Shown in pieces: positions 8,760 through 17,685 of a DNA stretch of 51,843 bases. Each line of letters begins with the position of its first letter. The first letter of the stretch is position 1. A program made the position numbers and the translations under genes. The stretch lies in the NCBI RefSeq assembly GCF_000255655.1, contig NZ_JH636434.1, positions 2,316,001-2,367,843 on the forward strand, read 5' to 3'. Source of the stretch: Schlesneria paludicola DSM 18645. GTDB taxonomy: Bacteria; Planctomycetota; Planctomycetia; Planctomycetales; Planctomycetaceae. The notes under the pieces are model-generated. The model worked only from the letters and a program-made list of their open reading frames with translations, was not told where the DNA came from and searched no databases.

Positions 8760-9851
8760 GTGTCACAGACGAAACGCAGGCTTGGCTTTACGTTGATTGA
8801 ATTGTTAGTTGTCATTGCCATCATCGCGGTATTAATTGCCTTGCTCTTACCCGCTGTACAGCAGGCGCGAGAGGCCGCCCGTCGAACGCAGTGCAAGAAC
8901 AATTTGAAACAGTTCGGGCTGGCCCTTCATAACTATCACGACGTGGCCCTGACATTTCCTGGTGGGACGAATGGATCGGGTTGCCGCTCGTCAAGCACCT
9001 GTCCGACGGCCCAAACGGGGCGCAGCCGCATCAGCGCCTTTGTGCCACTGCTGCCTTACTACGACCAAGTGAATCTGTATAACCAGTACTCTGCACAACC
9101 CACAGCACCTTGGAGTCAACAGATTGCGACCTTGAAGCCGCATCCTTATTGGAACACCAAGATTGCGATGCTGATGTGCCCATCGGACATCAATCGAGTG
9201 CTGGACTCGTCTTCCTCCCTTGTCGGGATGCCAAGCACGAATTACTTGTTCTGCAACGGGGATGGCTCGCGGCTCATGTGCTCGTTTGACGAACTCGTCG
9301 ATGGTCGTGATTGTACAAATACACGAGGGATGTTCGGCCAGCAGTCGCGTACGCGGATCGGCGATATCACTGACGGTACAAGCAACACGATCGCGATGTC
9401 GGAACATGTGACACCATCGGGATCGAATACGCTGGGATGGGTATTGAAAACTTACGGCGAATCCACCAACCCGCCGTCAGTGTGCGCGTCACAGTACAAT
9501 CGGACGACGAGAACTTATGTCCAAGGAGACATTGAGGGTGACGACGGATTCCAAGGATCGCGATGGCCTGACGGCGGAGCATTATTCACGCGATTCAATA
9601 CGATGCTTCCTCCGAATAGCGCGTCGTGTATTGAGGCCGACAACGAATGGACGGGCGGTGTGTTGAGCGCATCGAGCCGCCACGCAGGCGGAGTTCAAGT
9701 CCTGATGGCGGATGGTGCCGTTCGATTTGTCAGCGAGAACATTCACGCCGGAAATTCCGGAGCAGTGGAAGTCACTTCGGGTGTCAGCCCCTATGGCGTC
9801 TGGGGCGCACTGGGAACGAAATCGGGCGGGGAAGTCGTTGGAGAATTCTAA
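8760..9851 (+). CDS. DUF1559 prepilin-like protein (second copy)
   Basis: 363 residues from GTG 8760. The frame is open further upstream to 8625, but the prepilin leader (short basic start, [10 protein letters not shown], hydrophobic helix, QQAREAARR) begins exactly at this GTG, which also has a strong GAGGAG. The C-terminal SSRHAGGVQ...DGAVRFV block matches the family signature. Cys pairs in the first third (CRSSSTC) may form disulfides outside the cell. As with the copy at 1432, a lipoprotein gene follows (10007). The product is probably an envelope-displayed pseudopilin-like protein of unknown role. It is only moderately similar to the first copy beyond the leader and C-terminal motif, so this is not a recent tandem duplication. 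Confidence 0.93.
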   Translation: MSQTKRRLGFTLIELLVVIAIIAVLIALLLPAVQQAREAARRTQCKNNLKQFGLALHNYHDVALTFPGGTNGSGCRSSSTCPTAQTGRSRISAFVPLLPYYDQVNLYNQYSAQPTAPWSQQIATLKPHPYWNTKIAMLMCPSDINRVLDSSSSLVGMPSTNYLFCNGDGSRLMCSFDELVDGRDCTNTRGMFGQQSRTRIGDITDGTSNTIAMSEHVTPSGSNTLGWVLKTYGESTNPPSVCASQYNRTTRTYVQGDIEGDDGFQGSRWPDGGALFTRFNTMLPPNSASCIEADNEWTGGVLSASSRHAGGVQVLMADGAVRFVSENIHAGNSGAVEVTSGVSPYGVWGALGTKSGGEVVGEF

Positions 9852-9877
9852 GGCAGTTTTGCCATTCTTCGACCATA

Positions 9878-9979
9878 CGCCATCTTGACGTGCCGCCCGA
9901 GCGACACGTCAGGATGGCGATGTCGGCAGACGGTTTTGGAGGGAGCGCACTCCATACGGAATTGCGCTCCTCCGTTTTT
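9878..9979 (+). terminator. Double hairpin with T-tract after DUF1559 gene
   Basis: The first hairpin has a 15-bp stem with one G:U pair (9878-9892 with 9905-9919). The second pairs GGAGG.AGCGCA (9938-9949) with TGCGCTCCTCC (9963-9973) and is followed by GTTTTT, an intrinsic-terminator layout. It ends 27 bases before the lipoprotein gene start, so it could attenuate rather than abolish read-through. Confidence 0.6.
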
Positions 9980-10006
9980 CAGGACGACTCTTGAAGGGCA
10001 TTTCCG

Positions 10007-10468
10007 ATGCAAAATACTCGTCATGTTTGGTGGTGCGGCTTGATGATGTTGGGCTCGGTCGTCTTCATGGGATGCTCGAGCAACGGTGACAAATGGACCA
10101 AGGATCGCCCCAAGCTTTTCAAAAGCTCGGGTGTCGTAAAATACAAAAGTGAACCGGTCGAAGGTGCCATTGTCTTGTATCAAAGCGGAGAGCAGACCGC
10201 GCGTGGCCTGACAGACGCGGCTGGGAGATTCGTGCTCACAACCTTTGATGAGGGGGATGGGGCCATCGCCGGGACGCATAAGGTCTCGATTCGCAAGACG
10301 GTCTACGAGAAAAAGCCGACCAAGTACGATTCTCCTGAAGAGAGATCGGTGGCAAAGTTTCCCAAAGAGATGTTACCAGCCAAGTACGCGAAAGCGGATT
10401 CATCGGGCTTGACCGCCGAGATCAAATCCGGCGGAAAGAATCAGGAAACGTTTGAGCTTGATGATTGA
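10007..10468 (+). CDS. Small lipoprotein with carboxypeptidase-regulatory-like fold (second copy)
   Basis: 153 residues. The hydrophobic leader ends in the lipobox FMGC, with Cys at about residue 23. The body has the VKYKSEPVEGAIVLYQ...GLTDAAGRFVLTT pattern of a transthyretin-like beta-sandwich, and a Lys-rich middle. It parallels the protein at 2822 in size, leader and neighbour (a DUF1559 gene directly upstream), so the pair is a repeated functional module. A double hairpin lies between the two genes. The function is unknown. Confidence 0.85.
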   Translation: MQNTRHVWWCGLMMLGSVVFMGCSSNGDKWTKDRPKLFKSSGVVKYKSEPVEGAIVLYQSGEQTARGLTDAAGRFVLTTFDEGDGAIAGTHKVSIRKTVYEKKPTKYDSPEERSVAKFPKEMLPAKYAKADSSGLTAEIKSGGKNQETFELDD

Positions 10469-10494
10469 TTGCGTCTGCTCGCCTAAGTCGATGA

Positions 10495-10540
10495 AGACTC
10501 TGCCCCCGGTGTGACGACAACATCCGTGGCTGCAGAGTCT
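10495..10540 (+). terminator. Hairpin after lipoprotein gene
   Basis: AGACTCTGC (10495-10503) and GCAGAGTCT (10532-10540) are exact complements 27 bases after the stop codon. The loop is long (28 bases) and there is no T-tract, so the call is tentative. Confidence 0.35.
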
Positions 10541-10610
10541 CGACATCCTTCACGTCGCTCTGGCCCCAGTTGGGCGCCATGTGTTCTCTGGGCGCTTTCG
10601 GGTGGTGCGG

Positions 10611-10637
10611 GAGACACAGAGCCACGGAGACACAGAG
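10611..10637 (+). repeat. Purine-rich GAGACACAGAG direct repeat
   Basis: Two exact copies of GAGACACAGAG (10611-10621 and 10627-10637) are separated by CCACG. Related sequence occurs as inverted arms at 36613-36725. This type of CACAGAG/CACGGAG spacer repeat is widespread in planctomycete intergenic DNA. Confidence 0.55.
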
Positions 10638-10739
10638 AAAAAGTTCAAAGACTGGCGGCCGTCTTGACGAAGCGAAACCATTGCGGCTCAGTAGTACGCA
10701 GATTCCAATTGTCCGCCGTTCAGAGGAGTTGGTGCGATC

Positions 10740-12008
10740 ATGACCAAGAGCCCAAGTCCGCGAGTCAACCGCCGCCAGTTTCTGGCGGCCTCGTCTGCCG
10801 CAACGATGGCGCTGCCGTATTTCGTGCCGGCCAGGGCCTTTGGTGCCAATGATCGGATTCGCACCGGACACATCGGTGTCGGCGGACGGGGAATGGGACA
10901 TCTCGATGGATTCATTGAGCAAGTGGTTGCTGTTTGCGATGTTGACAAGTCACATCTTGCTGAAGCCGTCAAGCATTTGAAGAGCAAAGGACGCCAGGTC
11001 GACGCCTATAGTGACTATCGTCGATTGCTCGAACGCAAAGACCTTGACGCGGTTGTCATTGCCACGCCAGACCACTGGCATGCCCTGCCGACGATTGATG
11101 CCTGCAGCGCCGGAAAAGATGTGTTTGTGGAAAAGCCACTGTCACTCACTGTGGCTGAAGGCCGGAAAATGGTCGAGGCGGCCCGTCGGTACGAGCGAGT
11201 CGTCCAGACGGGCTCTCAACAGCGGTCAGATCCCTTGTTCCGCCGAGCCGTCGAATTGATTCGCTCCGGCAGGCTTGGTCGGTTGAAGCAGATCCTTGTG
11301 GGTATTCCGCAGGTCAGGTTCCGCGGGACCAAGATCGCCGACTCCGCCCCCCCACCAGAGCTAGACTTCAATTTCTGGCTGGGGCCCGCACCGCTGCGTC
11401 CCTACAACGCCAATCAGGTTCACTACAACTTTCGGTATTTCTGGGATTATTCCGGCGGTCAGATGACCAACTGGGGAGCGCATCATATCGACATCGCGCA
11501 GTGGGCACTTGATGCGGATCATAGTGGACCCATCGAGATTGAAGGGACAGCGACGTTCGATGGGAAGGGGCTTTACGATGTGACGTCGACTTGCAGGGCG
11601 ACTCATACCTTCGCAAATGGAGTCCAGTTGACCGTAGGTCAACTGCAGAACGACATCCCGCTGGGGGCAACGTTCATTGGCACGGCTGGGCGGTTGTACG
11701 TCGATCGGGGAAAGATAGAAAGCACCCCTGCAGAGTTGATGAAAGAGCCGCTGGCAGCCGACGCCGTTCATCTGGAAGTGAGTAACGACCACACACAGAA
11801 TTTTCTGGACTGCATCAAATCGCGGAAGGCTCCGATTAGTGATGTCGAAATTGGGCATCGTAGTGCGACGCTTTGTCACCTCGGAAACATCGCCGTTCGT
11901 CTCGGCAGAAAGATCCACTGGGACGCTGCCTCGGAGAAGATCTTGGGTGATCCAGAGGCGCTGTCGATGCTGGAGCGTCCCAGTCGCGCGCCTTGGGCGT
12001 TGTCGTAG
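10740..12008 (+). CDS. Gfo/Idh/MocA-family oxidoreductase with twin-arginine leader
   Basis: 422 residues. The N-terminus has a twin-arginine motif (NRRQFLAAS, Arg 11-12) and a hydrophobic stretch, so it is probably exported folded with its cofactor. A Rossmann motif GVGGRGMG follows at about 46-53 and the family's EKPL motif lies near 132; HHIDIAQW in the middle belongs to the C-terminal substrate domain. Members oxidise or isomerise sugar hydroxyls with NAD(P). Exported copies are frequent in planctomycetes and are tied to carbohydrate breakdown. A GAGGAG about 13 bases before the ATG supports this start. The nearest downstream gene is on the other strand, so it appears monocistronic. The substrate is unknown. 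Confidence 0.92.
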   Translation: MTKSPSPRVNRRQFLAASSAATMALPYFVPARAFGANDRIRTGHIGVGGRGMGHLDGFIEQVVAVCDVDKSHLAEAVKHLKSKGRQVDAYSDYRRLLERKDLDAVVIATPDHWHALPTIDACSAGKDVFVEKPLSLTVAEGRKMVEAARRYERVVQTGSQQRSDPLFRRAVELIRSGRLGRLKQILVGIPQVRFRGTKIADSAPPPELDFNFWLGPAPLRPYNANQVHYNFRYFWDYSGGQMTNWGAHHIDIAQWALDADHSGPIEIEGTATFDGKGLYDVTSTCRATHTFANGVQLTVGQLQNDIPLGATFIGTAGRLYVDRGKIESTPAELMKEPLAADAVHLEVSNDHTQNFLDCIKSRKAPISDVEIGHRSATLCHLGNIAVRLGRKIHWDAASEKILGDPEALSMLERPSRAPWALS

Positions 12009-12144
12009 ACGACCGCCAATCCATTCGTCGCGATCAAGGCCATTCCTTTTCGTGTGTTACCCACCCGACGCGCGCAGCGGCGACCCGGATTTTCAGGTGG
12101 AAATCTCGATCCCACCCGTCGGTGCGTGACATAAGCCTGATCGA

Positions 12145-12243
12145 GCAGCCCGTTGAAGTAAGTGGGAGAGGCACCTTGGTCGTCGGGACATCGTGGTGTT
12201 TCTGATCTGCATGGAGCCAGTCCCCGTTCTGTCAACTGGCTGC
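12145..12243 (+). repeat. Palindromic intergenic repeat (copy 4)
   Basis: About 99 bp bounded by GCAGCCCGTTGA (12145-12156) and TCAACTGGCTGC (12232-12243), which are inverted with one mismatch. Inside, GTGGGAGAGGCACC and GGAGCCAGTCCCCGTT match the family signature also seen at 611-690 and 51697-51803. It occupies the spacer between the oxidoreductase and the small membrane protein, whose 3' ends face each other. Confidence 0.7.
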
Positions 12244-12250
12244 GCGCCCG

Positions 12251-12469
12251 TCACGAAGGCGCGGCCTGCTTCGATTCCGGCGATTGAGGTTGAGCGGGTT
12301 GGATCGACAGATCCAGCGTCAAAACATAGACCACCATTCCAATGAGCATCAGGCACACCGCGATCCTGAACTTCCAGTCATGATGTGCTCGCTTCCAATA
12401 AGGATGCTTGGGATCATGCCGATCATGAGCGTGGTCCGAATTCGAATGTTCGTGCGCCGGATGATTCAT
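12251..12469 (-). CDS. Small His-rich single-span membrane protein
   Basis: 72 residues. The first 30 are very rich in His and Asp (HEHSNSDHAHDRHDP) and could bind a metal. One hydrophobic helix follows (about 34-52, VCLMLIGMVVYVLTLDL), and the tail is Pro/Gln-rich. Translation is supported by AGGA a few bases before the ATG on the minus strand. It stands alone, with the repeat at 12145-12243 just beyond its stop. I know of no assigned function; similar short His-rich proteins with one membrane helix are common in planctomycetes. Confidence 0.6.
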   Translation of the reverse strand: MNHPAHEHSNSDHAHDRHDPKHPYWKRAHHDWKFRIAVCLMLIGMVVYVLTLDLSIQPAQPQSPESKQAAPS

Positions 12470-12627
12470 GGGGTTCCTGACTGCGTGATGTGAACGTGTT
12501 TTTCGGCGTACGACATTTCAGTCATTGCGGCGAGCCTCAGGTGAGATTAGAAACACATTGAAGTTGGTCTCGAGCAGTTCGGAAATCAAGTATTTCAAAA
12601 ATTTCGACCGGAGCCATGCGACATCCG

Positions 12628-14097
12628 CTAAGCTAAAAGTTCTTTCACGACGACGGGACTTTCAACGCCGGTCAGGCGCTGGTCGAGGCCCTGGAACTTG
12701 ACCGTAAAACGTTCATGATCGATGCCCAGGCAGTGCAAAATGGTCGCATTGAGATCATTGATATGGACCGGTTTGTCGACCACGTTGTAGCTGAAGTCAT
12801 CAGTCTCACCGTAAACTTGCCCGCCTTTGATGCCGCCACCAGCCATCCACATGCAGAAGTTTCGGGGATGATGATCTCGGCCATAATTGTCCTTGGTGAG
12901 CGTTCCCTGTGAGTACACAGTCCGACCGAATTCGCCTCCCCAAACGACCAATGTTCGATCGAGCATTCCCCGCTGCTTGAGATCGGTCAACAAGGCGCCG
13001 ATCGCCTGGTCAGTGTCTTCACACTGCGATCTGAGGTCGCGCGGAAGGTTGCCGTGCTGGTCCCAACCTCGATGAAGCAGTTGCACCGCGCGGACGCCGC
13101 GTTCGACCAATCGTCGGGCGAGCAGGGTGCTGGCGGCGAACGTTCCCGGTTTCGTCACGTCTGGCCCGTAGAGTTCGAGTGTCGCGGCGGATTCATGGCT
13201 CAAGTCCGTCAATTCCGGCACGCTGGTCTGCATGCGGTACGCCATTTCGTACTGCGCCATACGCGTCAGCGTTTCAGGATCGCCTAGTTGGTCGAGTGTC
13301 CGCTGATTGAGAGCCCCCAGCGTGTCTAACATGGCACGTCGGTTTTGGGCACTGACGCCGGGCGGGTTCTGGACATAGAGCACCGGATCGCCGATATGGC
13401 GCAAGGCGACGCCCGTGTATTTGCTCGAAAGAAACCCGCTGGACCACATGCGCGTGAACAGGGCCTGAGCTGCGGCCCCCGATTTCCAGGTCGGGGTGAG
13501 CACAACGAAACTCGGCAGGTCGTTGCTTTCGCTGCCCAAACCGTACGACAGCCAAGACCCCAAGCTCGGCTTGCCCGGGACTTCACTGCCTGTCATGACG
13601 AAGGTACAGGCCGGATCGTGGTTGATTGCGTTGGTGTGAACGGACTTGACCAACGCGATGTCGTCAACGCATTTGGCGGTATGCGGCAGCAATTCGCTAA
13701 CCCACGTACCACACTGACCGTGCTGACTGAACTTGAACATGGACGGCGCGACCGGAAGCCGTGTCTGCCCACTGGTCATGGTCGTGATGCGTTGGCCTTT
13801 GCGAATCGTTTCTGGCAGATCCTGATCGTAAAATTCGGCCAGTTTCGGTTTGTAGTCCCACATGTCGAGCTGTGCAGGCCCGCCGTTCATATGCAGATAA
13901 ATAATACTGTCGGCCTTGGGGGCAAAATGGGGAAGCCCCGGCAATGCGGCATGCATTCGGTTCGAATTCACCGAGTCTCCGGCATTCAGGGACGACGCGG
14001 CACAGAGCCCTAAGCCGAGCCCACCCAGGCGAATTCCGGTATTTCCCAGAAATTGACGGCGATTGAGTGCCCACAGATGATCATTGATTGGATTCAT
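12628..14097 (-). CDS. DUF1501 protein (exported sulfatase-like fold)
   Basis: 489 residues. A twin-arginine-like leader ([10 protein letters not shown], then a Gly/Leu-rich stretch) suggests export. The DUF1501 body shows [20 protein letters not shown] near residues 64-83, [15 protein letters not shown], and late metal-site blocks [15 protein letters not shown] and [19 protein letters not shown]. These recall the alkaline-phosphatase/sulfatase superfamily, although the catalytic activity of DUF1501 proteins is not established. The gene lies 151 bases after a DUF1553 protein gene on the same strand; this pairing is almost invariant in planctomycetes and implies a joint role at the envelope or in the periplasm, probably polymer or organic-sulfate breakdown. 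Confidence 0.93.
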   Translation of the reverse strand: MNPINDHLWALNRRQFLGNTGIRLGGLGLGLCAASSLNAGDSVNSNRMHAALPGLPHFAPKADSIIYLHMNGGPAQLDMWDYKPKLAEFYDQDLPETIRKGQRITTMTSGQTRLPVAPSMFKFSQHGQCGTWVSELLPHTAKCVDDIALVKSVHTNAINHDPACTFVMTGSEVPGKPSLGSWLSYGLGSESNDLPSFVVLTPTWKSGAAAQALFTRMWSSGFLSSKYTGVALRHIGDPVLYVQNPPGVSAQNRRAMLDTLGALNQRTLDQLGDPETLTRMAQYEMAYRMQTSVPELTDLSHESAATLELYGPDVTKPGTFAASTLLARRLVERGVRAVQLLHRGWDQHGNLPRDLRSQCEDTDQAIGALLTDLKQRGMLDRTLVVWGGEFGRTVYSQGTLTKDNYGRDHHPRNFCMWMAGGGIKGGQVYGETDDFSYNVVDKPVHINDLNATILHCLGIDHERFTVKFQGLDQRLTGVESPVVVKELLA

Positions 14098-14248
14098 GTT
14101 GTCTGTTCCTCGTTCAGCAGCCTGCGTCTGTGCAGCGATCGTTTCAATCGTGTGCGGCCCGTGTCGATCACACGGAGAGACTTCCCGGGCTTCAACTTTG
14201 TTCGGTGCCTTGATCGCGATTGATCAAATGGCCCCTGACGTTCGGGGT

Positions 14249-17200
14249 TCAATTCCGATTCAACGCTTCGTCGGTATTCAGAATCAGATTTGAGATCATC
14301 GTCCATGCGGCAGTCTCGGCTTCGGACGCAATGCCCTTGGGCTTCGATTCACCAACATGAATGGCCAGATGAGCGGCTTGGGGATCATTGGAGAACAAGG
14401 CGAGCTGCTTGTCGAACGCCCCCGTCAACAGTTGGATTTCGTCGGACGAAGGAAGGCGCGACAACACGATCTGATACAGAAACGTGAGTCGTTCGGCGGT
14501 TGTCTTGCCCCCTTCAGAGAGTGCCCGTTCAGCCAAAGCTCGTGCGGCCTCGAAGTGCTGGATGTCATTCATCAGTTGCAGTGCCTGCAGCGGTGTGTTG
14601 CTGCGTTCGCGGACGGTGCAAACCTGTTCGCGGTTGGGGGCGTCAAAGTTCGACATGAACGGCGGGGGTGCCGTCCGTTTCAAGAAGACGTAAATGCTAC
14701 GACGATAAAGCGACTCACCATGGTCTTGCAGGTAATAGCGGGTATTGCTATCCGAATAGCCGACAGGCTCCCAGATATTTGCCGGTTGGTAGGGCCGGAC
14801 ACCGCGGCCCCCCATCGTCAGGTCGATCAACCCGCTCACGAACAAGACGTTGTCTCGGACCTGTTCGGCGTCAAGCCGCAAGCGGGGCCCCCGCGCATAC
14901 AGGCGGTTTTCGATATCAGCCGCCTTGACGTCAGGAGTCAGTCGTGTTTGCCGCCGAAACGCATCCGAGACAAGCAGTAGTTTGACAAGGTTCTTCGTGT
15001 TCCAGCCCGAAGCACGGTATTCGGAGGCCAGCCAGTCGAGCAGTTCTGGATGACTGGGAACGGCCCCTTGCGTCCCGAAGTCAAAACTGGTTTTGACCAG
15101 ACCCGTTCCAAACACCTGCTGCCAAAGTCGATTGACCGTAACGCGCGCGGTGAGTGGATTTTCAGGGGCGACAAGCCACTTGGCGAGATCCAGACGATTC
15201 AGGCGTGCGTCTGGCGCTGGCTTGGCAATCGCAGGCAGAACGACGGGCACGGCAGGTTCGACGGGGTCTCCCTTTTTGTCATATTGGCCGCGAACCATCA
15301 CGAATGACTCGCGAGGTTTGTCGATGTCTTTGTAGATAAACGTTCCTGGTGCTGAATCTTCAGCGACGACCTTGGCGGTCCGAGCGGTTTCCCAGGCGCT
15401 GCGAGCGGACGCGATTTCGTCGTTCTGGGGACGAGCGACGAATCCCAGGTAATATCGACGCAGCTTTGCCAGCTCGTCCGGCGACAATACCTTCTCGGGG
15501 CCGGCCTGGATGATGGGGTTGAGTTCGCCGGGCAAGTCGGGAGGGGCCTTATTTCCCAAACTTTTTCGCCAGACGGAAACGGATTCCAGCGGATCATTGG
15601 CGGGAACCGACTGCCCCGTCAGTACGACCGCGTCCCAATACGCGATGCCACCGGTTTGCGTAAATTTGATTCCGTTCAGTCGATCTCCGGCCTTCAAGCC
15701 CAAGTCCGAGGCGAGGATCGTGATCTTATTCCAAACTCCATGTTCAATTTTTGACGGCGTCTCGCCCGCGCGGGCAAGGCTGTTGTCGGCCTTCGTCCAA
15801 GTCACACTCTTTCCGCCGGTATCACCGAAACTGATCGACGTGGGAGGATCGGCCGCTTCGACACGAATCGAGAATTCGAACGCGGCCTCTTCGGGGATGA
15901 CGAGCGGAGCAAGTTTGAACTCCACCTGGTCGTTGTAGGCGGCACCGAATGCTTGCCGAATGACACGCCGTCCCGACGCCGCATGGAATTTGGGATCGGT
16001 GATCCAGTCGATTGGGTTTCGCGACGAACTTCGAATTGCTGCCCCGAGGGGAAAGATGTCGTCGAACAAGACGTCTCGAACCGGTTTCCGAGCCACAGGG
16101 GATGTGGACTCGGCGGGATCAACATAGGCGGTGTCGGCCACAATGGTCTCGATCCATTCGCGAGAATCCTGTTCCACTTTCGCCGCATGCGTCGCCGTGG
16201 CCATTTGCTTCTGCTGGGGCAGTTTCATGAAGGGGGCGGTGACGTTGGTGTTGCCATCCATTGCCGGGTCAGCAGCGCTGTTGAAGAACGCGTACAGCGA
16301 GTAAAACTCTTTCGTCGTGATCGGATCGTATTTGTGATCGTGACAGACGGCGCATCCGGCGGTCAGGCCGAGCCAAACTTGCGCGACCGCGGTCGTCCGT
16401 TCCACGGCATAGCGATAGAGAAGTTCGTCGTTAATCGAACCACCTTCGCTGGATGTGACATTGCAGCGATTGAACCCCGTCGCCACCAGTTGTTCGGTCG
16501 TAGGATTGGGGAGCAGATCACCGGCAACTTGCCAGATCGTGAACTGATCGAATGGCAGGTTGTCGTTGAATGCTTTGATCACCCAATCACGATAGGCCCA
16601 CATTTGCCGCTCGTTGTCGAGATGCAGGCCATGCGTATCGGCGTAGCGCGCGACGTCGAGCCAATGTTTGGCCATCTCTTCACCGTAGCGTGGCGACGCC
16701 AGGTAGCGGTCGATCATTCGTTCATAGGCACCTGGTGCGGCATCGGCGCGAAATTCTTCCTGTTCATTGAGGGTGGGCGGCAATCCGGTCAGTGTGAAGG
16801 ACACTCGTCGAATGAGCGTCTCGCGAGCGGCGTCTGGCTGTGTCAACAGTCCGGCCGCCTGCAATTGGCGGTTCAAAAATCGATCAATGGTATTGGTTGC
16901 GTTCGGATGTTCCGGCGGTTGCGGCTGGCGGATCGTCTCGAAAGCCCAGTGCTTCTGGTAGTTGCCCCCTTGTTCCACCCACCGCTTCAGAATCTCTTTT
17001 TGGGTGTCGGTGAGCGTCTTCTTCGATTCTGGCGGGGGCATGATTTCTGATTCATCGGTCGAGGTGATACGCTGAACCAGTGGGCTGTCGCCTGGTTTTC
17101 CAGGGATCACAGCGGGAGCCTTGCCGTGCAAAACACCTTCGGCGGTGTCCAGACGGAGTTCGGCCTTGCGGGTCGTGGCATCGGGTCCGTGACAATGAAT

Positions 17201-17344
17201 GCATTTGTCCGCCAGTATGGGACGGACGTCACGGTTGAATGAGACCAATCCATCTGCTGCTGCGGCGAACCCATTGCACGAAATAAGCATGCTGAGGCAG
17301 CTCAGGACGAGCAGCCCCTGTCGTATGTGACCAATCCGCGTCAT
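14249..17344 (-). CDS. Cytochrome-type PSCyt1/DUF1549/DUF1553 protein
   Basis: 1031 residues with a signal peptide (about 1-30). The planctomycete-specific cytochrome C domain comes first, with haem motif CIHCH at 48-52 and a MPPPES motif that could give the axial Met. DUF1549 follows (IDRFLNRQL ... WLDVARYADTHG), with a second CxxCH, CAVCHDHK, at about 330. A non-conserved beta-rich region lies at about 440-590. DUF1553 makes up the last 350 residues (NPLTARVTVNRLWQQVFGTGLVKT...). The family is assumed to pass electrons in the periplasm or oxidise polymers; no member has a firmly proven reaction that I know of. It is transcribed ahead of DUF1501 (12628-14097), presumably as one unit. Confidence 0.93.
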   Translation of the reverse strand: MTRIGHIRQGLLVLSCLSMLISCNGFAAAADGLVSFNRDVRPILADKCIHCHGPDATTRKAELRLDTAEGVLHGKAPAVIPGKPGDSPLVQRITSTDESEIMPPPESKKTLTDTQKEILKRWVEQGGNYQKHWAFETIRQPQPPEHPNATNTIDRFLNRQLQAAGLLTQPDAARETLIRRVSFTLTGLPPTLNEQEEFRADAAPGAYERMIDRYLASPRYGEEMAKHWLDVARYADTHGLHLDNERQMWAYRDWVIKAFNDNLPFDQFTIWQVAGDLLPNPTTEQLVATGFNRCNVTSSEGGSINDELLYRYAVERTTAVAQVWLGLTAGCAVCHDHKYDPITTKEFYSLYAFFNSAADPAMDGNTNVTAPFMKLPQQKQMATATHAAKVEQDSREWIETIVADTAYVDPAESTSPVARKPVRDVLFDDIFPLGAAIRSSSRNPIDWITDPKFHAASGRRVIRQAFGAAYNDQVEFKLAPLVIPEEAAFEFSIRVEAADPPTSISFGDTGGKSVTWTKADNSLARAGETPSKIEHGVWNKITILASDLGLKAGDRLNGIKFTQTGGIAYWDAVVLTGQSVPANDPLESVSVWRKSLGNKAPPDLPGELNPIIQAGPEKVLSPDELAKLRRYYLGFVARPQNDEIASARSAWETARTAKVVAEDSAPGTFIYKDIDKPRESFVMVRGQYDKKGDPVEPAVPVVLPAIAKPAPDARLNRLDLAKWLVAPENPLTARVTVNRLWQQVFGTGLVKTSFDFGTQGAVPSHPELLDWLASEYRASGWNTKNLVKLLLVSDAFRRQTRLTPDVKAADIENRLYARGPRLRLDAEQVRDNVLFVSGLIDLTMGGRGVRPYQPANIWEPVGYSDSNTRYYLQDHGESLYRRSIYVFLKRTAPPPFMSNFDAPNREQVCTVRERSNTPLQALQLMNDIQHFEAARALAERALSEGGKTTAERLTFLYQIVLSRLPSSDEIQLLTGAFDKQLALFSNDPQAAHLAIHVGESKPKGIASEAETAAWTMISNLILNTDEALNRN

Positions 17345-17685
17345 ACATCGTCCCCACGTATCGTTTCACTGGCCAGACAGAGTTCGGCGCAAGGTGCCGG
17401 AATCAATCAACTGACATCCCATCAATCTACCGGCGGAGTCAGCCCTTTGTCGAACGCCAGGCGGATTGCGCTGCGTTTCAATTGGGCGGGTCAAGGATTT
17501 TGCGATCTCCCGTTCTCGTTCAGAAACCGCCAACGAGACCCGTTATGTTTTCCCAACCTTATGCTGGTACGCTACGATTTGGCCCGGTCCAGTCGACTGT
17601 TGGCTCCAACCGTTTCGATTGCCATTGGCCGTCCGTTGCTACTGGCAATTCACTGTGGTTTGTCGCGTTTGCGGAAAGTGAATGC
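17345..17685. other. Divergent spacer
   Basis: Upstream DNA shared by the DUF1553 gene (-) and the sulfatase gene (+). The sulfatase frame is open back to 17482, but that extension has no leader properties. I see no clear promoter pair or operator here. Confidence 0.4.

Noticed and set aside
15953..17050. 365-codon plus-strand frame opposite the DUF1553 gene
   Set aside because: An antisense shadow of a protein with clear cytochrome and DUF1549 motifs.
17482..17685. 68-codon extension of the sulfatase
   Set aside because: The signal peptide begins at ATG 17686, which has its own ribosome site.
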